Positions 57,532-64,000 of a DNA stretch of 64,000 nt are shown one piece after another. The notes beneath the pieces were generated by a model, which did no database searches, had not been told where the DNA came from, and saw nothing but the letters and a program-made list of their open reading frames with translations. The number at the start of each line of letters is the position of its first letter. Positions within the stretch are counted from its first letter, which is position 1. The translations under genes and the position numbers were made by a program. This stretch comes from Suillus spraguei (taxonomy: Eukaryota > Basidiomycota > Agaricomycetes > Boletales > Suillaceae): contig JABCPU010000160.1 of NCBI GenBank assembly GCA_016800925.1, positions 62,001 to 126,000 on the forward strand, given 5' to 3'.

Positions 57532-57713
57532 TAGAACGAAACCAAACCCAAACATAACCGCTTGCCTCCTCACAGGCATCACAGTTCCCGCCCACGCCGG
57601 AACCATTGTCAAGACGCTACCAAGACAAGATATATAGAGTAAATACCAAGGTACATACATGTAGGAGATGTCCAACATAGGGCTTAGCCCCAACGGACAA
57701 TAAACAAGGATTC

Positions 57714-57729
57714 AAAAAAAAAAAAAAAA
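57714..57729 (+). other. poly(A) tail of the LINE
   Basis: Sixteen A residues end the LINE, as expected for target-primed reverse transcription. The preceding 3' UTR (57532-57713) shows no coding. Confidence 0.9.
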
Positions 57730-58372
57730 TTTCATCATCATTAGCAGCAAGTTCAATGTGATTGGCATTACCACTAAGTATACACGGAGTTTCTGGAAAC
57801 ACAGAAGAAAATGAGCAGATACTAGAAAACGAGGGCAGTGAAACACTATCACCACCTTGAAGGCCAGACATGGAGGATTGGAGACGGGAGTCTCATCTTC
57901 CCACAAAACGGTGGTCACGCAGCAATGCAATTCATCCCAAGCATGACATCGACACCTCACGCGACCTCGAACTCGACATCGGTAGTGAGAACACGGCAAT
58001 AAATCACCGAGGCCATGGGGATTTTAGCGAAACGCAAACTTGGGCCCAAATGGCTGAGCGAACGAGCAATTGAAGAAGACGAGAGAAGAATACCGTTCAA
58101 GGACAAGAGCAACAGACGCAGGAAGACAATCGATTTGAATGAAGTCCCAGTGGTAAAACACGATATAACCCACTCCCTTATGGTAGCGGGAATAAATCTA
58201 CATGACACATTAGCACAGGGTGTTCGGAAACCAATGCAAGCACTTACCTTACTGGGAAGGTTCTGAGAAGTGGAAGCCTTGGAAGTAGAGCACGGTGGCC
58301 TGGCTTTCCATAGAGCAGCAGTATTCGTACGAATCTCTGCTCTCTTCTGCACACAACGGGGGCAACAAGGGT
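57730..58372. repeat. duplicated block, copy 1, part right of the LINE
   Basis: From TTTCATCATCATTAGCAGC to CAACGGGGGCAACAAGGGT it matches 61385-62023 with only scattered differences. Open frames on either strand (for example 58015-58266) are conserved in both copies but have no recognised motif. Confidence 0.88.
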
Positions 58373-58379
58373 GAGTGGA

Positions 58380-60400
58380 GCTAACACTCGAATGGGGTGA
58401 AGAGACTCACCAGCTTTCAATGGATAAATGATGTCATCGCTCGAGCTCAACCGCAGATGAGTACACTCACGACCTGTCAACGGGGATCAGCCATTTCATT
58501 GATTAGCGATGCTCCATTTCGACTGCAGATCGATGCGCTTACATTCTATGAATGGATGGGTGACGCTTCAGTCAGTATGGTTCGAGCTCGATGGTGTACC
58601 GACCAACTGACCAACTGTTAACAGAGCAGTAATGTGTTCAGTGAGTATGGGCCATGGCGCGAGGGAAACGGAGAATCAATACACTCACACCCTAACAATA
58701 GATTAGTGAGTGCATCGGTGAGGAAGACAAGAGGTCGACAGAAGATGATCACACTCACAAGCTGTCAACGGGTCGACGATTTCTTCGGTCAGTGGCTCAT
58801 GATCAGTAGAGGACCAATTTGCAGACCTCCTGCCAACACACAATTAATTGATTTAGTCAGAAATGCTCGAGCTTGAAGGAGGATTGAGACACTCACATCC
58901 TGCACACAGGGGGCGATAACTTCGATCAGTACGGGCTCGAGCTTGAAGAAGAATCAACACACTTACAACCTGCAAACAATGGGCAAGGCCTTCGATTAGC
59001 ATGGATCAAGCTGGAAGGAGGGTTGACACACTCACAACCTGCGCATAATTGAATCAGCATGGCTCGAGCTTGAAGGAGGATCGACATACTATGAATGGTG
59101 GGCAAGGACTTCTATTAGAATGGCTCAAGCTCGAAGGAACCTCGACACACTTACACCCTGGGAATAGTGGACAAGGACTTCGATCAGCATGGGTCGAGCT
59201 CGGAGGAAGATCGAAACTCACATACTGCAAACAGTGTGCAAGGACTTCGATGAACATGGCTCGAGCTCGAAAGAGGATCGACACACTCACGAACTGCGAA
59301 TAAGTAGTGGGCAAGGACGTCGAGGAGCATGGCTTGAGCTCGAAGGAGCATCAATGCACCCACATCCTGTGAAATATGGGTAAGGACCTCGATGAGCATG
59401 ACTCGGACTCGGAGGATCGACACACTCACATCCTGGGAACAGTAGACAAGGAGTTCTTTCAGCATCGCTCGCGCTCGAAGGAGGATCGACACACTCACAT
59501 GTTGCGAAAGATAGGCAACGACTCGATGAGCATGGCTAGAGCTCAAAGGAGAATTGGGACACTTACAACCTGCGAATAGTGGGCAAGGACTTCGATCAGC
59601 ATGACTCGAGCTTGAAGGAGGATCAACACACTCGCACCCTGTGAACATTGGACAAGGAGTCCTATCAATATGGCTCGAGCTCGAAGGAAGATCCACATAC
59701 TCACACCCTGCGAACAGTGTGCAATGACTTTGATCAGCATGGCACGAGATCGAAGGGGGATCAACACACTCACATCCTGCAAACAGTGGGAAACGACTTG
59801 GATCAGTATGGCTCGAGCTCGAAGGAGGATCGATATATTCACCCACTGTCAATAGGTAGGCAATGAATTGTATCAGCATGGCTCGAGCTCAAGCAGGATC
59901 GACACACTCGCATACTACGAACAACGCGAGAGGACGGCAGTCAACGTGGATCGGGTTCAAAGGAGGATCAGCACACTCACCCTGAAAACAGTGGACAAGT
60001 ACTTCGATCAGCATGGCCTGAGCTCGAAATAAGATCGACACACTCACAGGCTACGGACAGTGGGAAAGGACTTTGATCAGCATGACTTGGGCTCAGAGGA
60101 AGATTGACACACTCACACCCTGCGAACAGTGTGCAACGACTTCAATCAGCACGGCTCGAGCTCGAAGGAGGATCAACACACTCACCCTGCGAACAGTGAC
60201 CAAGGACTTCTATGGGCATAGCTCGAGCTCGGAGGAGGATCGACATGCTCACATGCTGCCAACGGTGGGCAAGGACTTCGATCAGCATGGCTCCGGCTTG
60301 AAGGAGGATCAACATACTCACAAACTGTGAATAGTTGGCAATGACTTGGATCAGCGTGGCTCGAGCTTGGAGGAGGATCGATATACTCACAACCTATCTA
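58380..60400. repeat. 69-bp minisatellite, about 25-28 degenerate units
   Basis: The unit is centred on GAGCTCGAAGGAGGATCGAC, then ACACTCACA, a TGCGAACAGTGGGCAAGGAC block and TTCGATCAGCATGGCTC. Measured spacings between 59073 and 59822 are mostly 66-73, most often 69. The left end, to about 58870, is more degenerate. It fills the gap between the two copies of the duplicated block. Confidence 0.85.
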
Positions 60401-60555
60401 TCTGAGTTGTTAACCTGAGTTGTTAGCTATGGTCCTCTATCAACTAGTTCTTCACGCGGAAGTCCCATCCGTGCAGGGTCCTAAAATCTGTGGACGTCTG
60501 ACTGATGGCGTGCTGCTGTGTGCCATCTGGGTATGACCCATGCTCTCCAGTTTAG

Positions 60556-62023
60556 AAAATTAGTATTTCGAATGTGTCCAAAGGCACGACTTGCCATGGA
60601 GTAAATATCAATGTTGCATCAACAATTTGCACAGGGGCTAAGACCAGTTAAGATGGACCTCTAAGGAAACCATCAATCGGTGGATGTCAAGGTGTGTTCC
60701 GATAAAAAAAATGCTGTCATCAGCAGGTTTTGAACCTACACAGGAAAGAGAAACAGATTTTGATTCTGTTGTGGTAACCATCAGGCTAAGACTAGTTACA
60801 ATGAGCTGCCAAAGAAACCATCAGATGAGTTCTGATAGAAAAAACCTTGTCGTCGGCAGGTCTCGAACCCCAAGAGAAATAGATTTTGATTCTGTTGTGG
60901 CGACGACCAGGCTAACACCAGCTACGGTGCGCTTTCAAAGAAGCCGTCCACGAGTGAACATCCAAGTGTGTTCTGATAAAAAAAACCTCGTCATCAGCAG
61001 GTTTTGAACCCGCACAGTCCAAGATAAACAGATTTTGATTCTGTTGTGGCAACCGCCTGACTAAGACCAGTTGCGGCGAACTTCTGAAGAAACCGTCCAT
61101 GAATTAATGTCAAAGTGCGTTCTGATAGAAAAAAACTATAGTTCAGCAGGTTTCGAACCTGCATAGTCCAATAGAAACAGATTTCGAATCTGTTGTGGTA
61201 ACCACACCAGCCACGCCAAAGTCTTTGACTCACACTTGACGACCCATCCTAAGTTGAAAACCTATGGGGCCCCTGATTGACGCTCCCCGAAAAGATGACA
61301 TGAACAGTCAAGTTCGAGTCTGAACGTCTACGAGACAATAGAATTGCCCCGACGAGGGACGAAGACTAAGATAATTCTGATTCACCATCATTAGCAGCAA
61401 GTTCAATGTGATTGACATTACCACTAAGTATACACGGAGTTTCTGGAAACACAGAAGGAAATGAGCAGATACTAGAAAACGAGGGCAGTGAAACACTGTC
61501 ACCACCTTGATGGCCAGACATGGAGGATTGGAGATGGGAGTCTCATCTTCCCATAAAACGGTGGTCACGCAGCAATGCAGTTCATCCCAAACATAACATC
61601 GAGACCTCACGCGACCTCGAACTCGACATCGGTAGTGAGAGCACGGCAATAAATCACTGGGGCCATGGGGATTTCAGCGAAACGCGAACTTGGGCCCAAA
61701 TGGCTGAGCGAACGAGCAATTGAAGAAGACGAGAGAAGAATACCATTCAAGGACAAGAGAAACAGACGCAGGAAGACAATCGATTTGAATGATGCCCCAG
61801 TGGTAAAACACGATATAACCCACTCCCTTATGGTAGCGGGAATAAATCTACATGACACATTAGCACGGGGTGTTCGGAAACCAATGCAAGCACTTACCTT
61901 ACTGGGAAGGTCCTGAGAAGTGGAAGCCTTGGAAGTAGAGCACGGTGGCCTGGCTTTCCATAGAGCAGCAGTATTCGTACGAATCTCTGCTCTCTTCTGC
62001 ACACAACGGGGGCAACAAGGGTC
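60556..62023. repeat. duplicated block, copy 2 (no LINE)
   Basis: Matches 50090-50986 followed directly by 57730-58372. Around 61375-61395 the sequence ATAATTCTGATTCACCATCA runs on into TTAGCAGC without interruption, so this copy shows the empty LINE site. Confidence 0.88.
60712..61215 (-). repeat. array of four tRNA-like units (copy 2)
   Basis: Units start near 60712, 60843, 60987 and 61137. Same features as copy 1. The second unit has lost part of its T-arm and variable region and the spacing is shorter for the first two. The last unit keeps the GGTTCGAAACC B box and the CGA-type loop. Confidence 0.65.
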
Positions 62024-62712
62024 AGTACAGATACGGACAAAGTTTGCAAGCCGTCGTGATAATATTGATGGTCGTGATGAGACCATACATGATTGTCATG
62101 CTGTCTCAAAGCCATATTAAATGCGGCAGAAGCAGAAAAGACAGTGGGTATACTTCAGGCAAGATAGACCGGTCGAAATGTCTGTTGAGAATTATACCAA
62201 CTGTCGATAGTAGGAATGCGTGCAGGACCAAATGTCAACTCCACGGTGACCCCATTATGATTGGAAACAAAACGCAGCACAATGCAGTCATGCAGAAAAG
62301 ACGATAGCACGGAGAAATCTCGACTCATCGTTAACATAAATGACAGTAGGAATATCAGTGAAGGGTCCAATGACTTGATAACAACTAAAGGCACAGTCGA
62401 CGATTAAGATCAACATACGCAGTGAGAAACACAACACCGACTACTGTCATAGCGGGAATGAAGCACTGCGCAGCCTGAGTGAGTCGCATATCCTGGAGGG
62501 TAAGGGCTGCTCAGTGAGCTCAGGGAAGGAGTCCGAAGGATAGATTCATTCGCCACTAATGTTGTGATATTAATAGTAATGCTCGCTGGCAGCTGCGGAT
62601 CTACCTCAGTGAGCACGGCGCGCAGAGTCGTTGCAGACTGGCGTAGAACTGGTTTGTGATTCATGTGACAGGACCATAGCGTGAATAGGTGCATACCAAT
62701 AAAGTTCGAAAC
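62024..62712. other. no gene recognised
   Basis: No exon chain or family motif found. It lies between the duplicated block and the next minisatellite. Confidence 0.4.
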
Positions 62713-62786
62713 ACGGACTTCAAAATAAGTTGCGGCATATCGGCAAATCGAACCGTAACCTATCGTCCACCATACAAATGAGGGTA
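62713..62786. repeat. 75-bp repeat, inverted relative to 48018-48092
   Basis: ACGGACTTCAAAATAAGTTG to CCATACAAATGAG is the reverse complement of 48018-48092 with few changes. It borders the next minisatellite directly. Confidence 0.7.
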
Positions 62787-63285
62787 GGCAAGCACAGACA
62801 AGTCCAGACGAATACAGACAAGTCCAGATCAATACAGACAAGTCCAGACGGATACAGACGAGTCCAGACGAGTCCATATGAGTCCAAATGATGGTAGGCA
62901 AGCACAGACAAGTCCAGACGAATACAGACGAGTCCAAATGAGTCCAAATGATGGTAGGCAAGCACAGACAAGTCCAGACGAATACAGACGAGTCCATATG
63001 AGTCCAAATGAGGTAGGCAAGCACAGACAGATGCATGCAAGTACAGGCAGGTCCAAACGAGTGCAGGCAAGTGCAAAAGAGTGCAGGCAAGCGCAGATGA
63101 ATGCAGGCAACATGCAAGTCCAGGCAGGTCCAAACGAGTGCAGGCAAGTACAAACGAATGCAGGCAAGTCCAGGCAAGTCCAGACGAGTGCAGGCAAGCG
63201 CAGGCAAATCCAGGCAAATCCAAACGAGCACAAGGAAGCATAAATGAATGCAGGTGAGTTCAGACAAGTCCAAAAGAGTGCAGGA
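62787..63285. repeat. minisatellite with a 60-bp higher-order unit and ~20-bp subunits
   Basis: AGTCCAAATGATGGTAGGCA begins near-identical 60-bp units at 62881, 62941 and 63001 (the last partial). Subunits of about 20 bp (AAGTCCAGACGAATACAGAC, GAGTGCAGGCAAGTCCAAAC) fill the rest. Long open frames on the - strand arise only from the repeat. Confidence 0.85.
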
Positions 63286-63350
63286 AGGTTCTGAGAAGTG
63301 GAAGCCTTGGAAGTAGAGCATGGTGGTCTGGCTGTCCATACTAGTAGTAA
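63286..63350. repeat. fragment of the duplicated block (third partial copy)
   Basis: GGTTCTGAGAAGTGGAAGCC and about 40 following bases match 58258-58310 and 61910-61965, so another partial copy of the block borders the minisatellite. Confidence 0.7.
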
Positions 63351-63583
63351 GTGTAGTTTAATGCGCACTTACTGTTTGGAAGCCACAGCAGTGGCCCAAA
63401 TATTTGTAAGCACATTCGGATTTCCGCAATCAATGTTAGATTTAGACATTTTGATGCGACAATAAAGACGACCTAGTAAATACTTGCATATTTTTAAAAA
63501 AAGTGTGAAGCCTACAAAAACGAAACATGTCTACCGGTTCCTATCTCGACATGTCTAATTCGAGCTACGAAAACAAGTGTCAA

Positions 63584-64000
63584 TCAACAGCATAATTGTT
63601 GCAACCTGATAGAAGTAAGCTTATTGTAGTCCTCCCATCGCTTTAACAAAACAGGATCGAGAGAGATAACGTTATCAATATGATTTTTGAGCGAATCATG
63701 TAGCGGTTTAAATTCTGTACCCGAAAATGAAACCTCGACAAACTTCCCGGTCTTCAGTTCCTGTAAAGCACACTTGACGGCGGCAGCGGACGTGCAAAAA
63801 AGACTCTTGAGGCTTTTGAGGTGCTCATAGAGCTTGAGTTCTTTTATGGTATTCAAAAGAACGTCCCACACCACATAGTTTTCGAGGAAGCGAAGGATTC
63901 CGTTCTCGTCCTTACCGAAAACATACCTGGGTGGGAATATTGTATCGTCGAGGAGGTTCTCAACCTCTGCTGCCTGGTAATCTGGTTCGGGAGTTGTCGA
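63584..64000 (-). CDS. C-terminal part of an unknown protein, cut by the window edge
   Basis: The - strand is open from the edge at 64000 to a stop at 63584-63586, 138 residues, reading TPEPDYQAAEVENLLDDTIF then FGKDENGILRFLENYV..LNTIKELKLYEHLKSLKSLF..RWEDYNKLTSIRLQQLCC. No family is recognised. A possible intron boundary (AGGTATGT) lies near 63925, so the upstream part is uncertain. Charged, probably helical and soluble; no membrane segment. Confidence 0.5.
   Translation of the reverse strand, partial: STTPEPDYQAAEVENLLDDTIFPPRYVFGKDENGILRFLENYVVWDVLLNTIKELKLYEHLKSLKSLFCTSAAAVKCALQELKTGKFVEVSFSGTEFKPLHDSLKNHIDNVISLDPVLLKRWEDYNKLTSIRLQQLCC

Larger units (their letters stand above)
50987..57729 (+). 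mobile_element. LINE (Tad-like non-LTR retrotransposon), nearly full length
   Basis: It runs from ATCGCTTCTTGGACC after TTATCATCAT to a 16-A tail (57714-57729), followed by TTTCATCATCAT, so a target duplication of about 10 bp is likely. It has a 175-bp 5' leader, ORF1, ORF2 with endonuclease, RT and RNase H, and a 182-bp 3' UTR. The paralogous block at 61390 shows the uninterrupted site. A 416-bp MITE sits in ORF2 and ORF1 has one stop; otherwise both frames are open, so it is young. Confidence 0.93.

Noticed and set aside
57870..58352. conserved frames in the duplicated block as genes
   Set aside because: The two copies are recent duplicates, so conservation says little; no motif or start context was recognised.
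59184..59879. 231-aa frame on the - strand
   Set aside because: It lies wholly in the 69-bp minisatellite and is open because the unit is a multiple of three.
58380..60400. CRISPR-like array
   Set aside because: Units are contiguous and degenerate without unique spacers, in a fungal genome.
62410..63339. 309-aa Cys/Leu-rich frame on the - strand
   Set aside because: Mostly translation of the 60/20-bp minisatellite; composition and repeats reflect the array.

Overview
The window reads as nuclear DNA of a filamentous basidiomycete, most likely an agaricomycete mushroom. The evidence is short (about 47-75 bp) GT-AG introns with CTGAC/CTAAC-like branch sites, a Plavaka-type transposase, a DUF6532-like gene, chromodomain Ty3/gypsy elements and a Tad-like LINE with RNase H. 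No rRNA, convincing functional tRNA, CRISPR array or bacterial-style operon was seen.

Left part (1-20.7 kb). A decayed Ca2+ P-type ATPase (about 3.6-5.4 kb) is followed by two apparently intact multi-exon genes on the + strand. The first encodes a 1373-aa SNF2-like helicase with unusual motifs (7757-12364, ten exons). The second encodes an 875-aa unknown protein with an acidic tail (14130-16867, three exons). Each starts about 85-130 bp after a copy of the same dispersed repeat, here called R. A third R copy lies at 563-830 without a recognisable gene. A broken Plavaka transposase lies on the - strand at 17.1-19.75 kb.

Middle part (20.7-44.4 kb). Three related chromodomain Ty3/gypsy retrotransposons are nested inside one another, all coding on the - strand, and each has a perfect 5-bp target duplication: outer 20742-44381 (ATAGA), middle 22271-37709 (GTATG), inner 23005-30626 (CCCGA). 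The outer one split a DUF6532-like gene. Each carries gag, pol (protease, RT, RNase H, integrase, chromodomain) and an extra ORF after pol (ORF3) with two zinc knuckles and an acidic tail. A primer-site sequence next to the 5' LTR is complementary to a stretch inside the LTR, suggesting Tf1/sushi-like self-priming.

Right part (44.4-64 kb). This is mostly repeats: a 1.2-kb element with about 138-bp terminal inverted repeats (45.7-46.9 kb), pyrimidine-rich and minisatellite tracts, and a duplicated block containing four 150-bp tRNA-like units with Pol III boxes. One copy of the block is split by a nearly full-length LINE (50987-57729); the other copy (60556-62023) preserves the empty site. The LINE has ORF1, ORF2 (endonuclease, RT, RNase H) and a poly(A) tail, and its ORF2 is interrupted by a 416-bp MITE at a TA. 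A 69-bp minisatellite fills 58.4-60.4 kb. The C-terminal part of an unknown gene enters from the right edge on the - strand.

All intron and motif calls were made by eye. Family names rest on recognised motifs, not on database searches.
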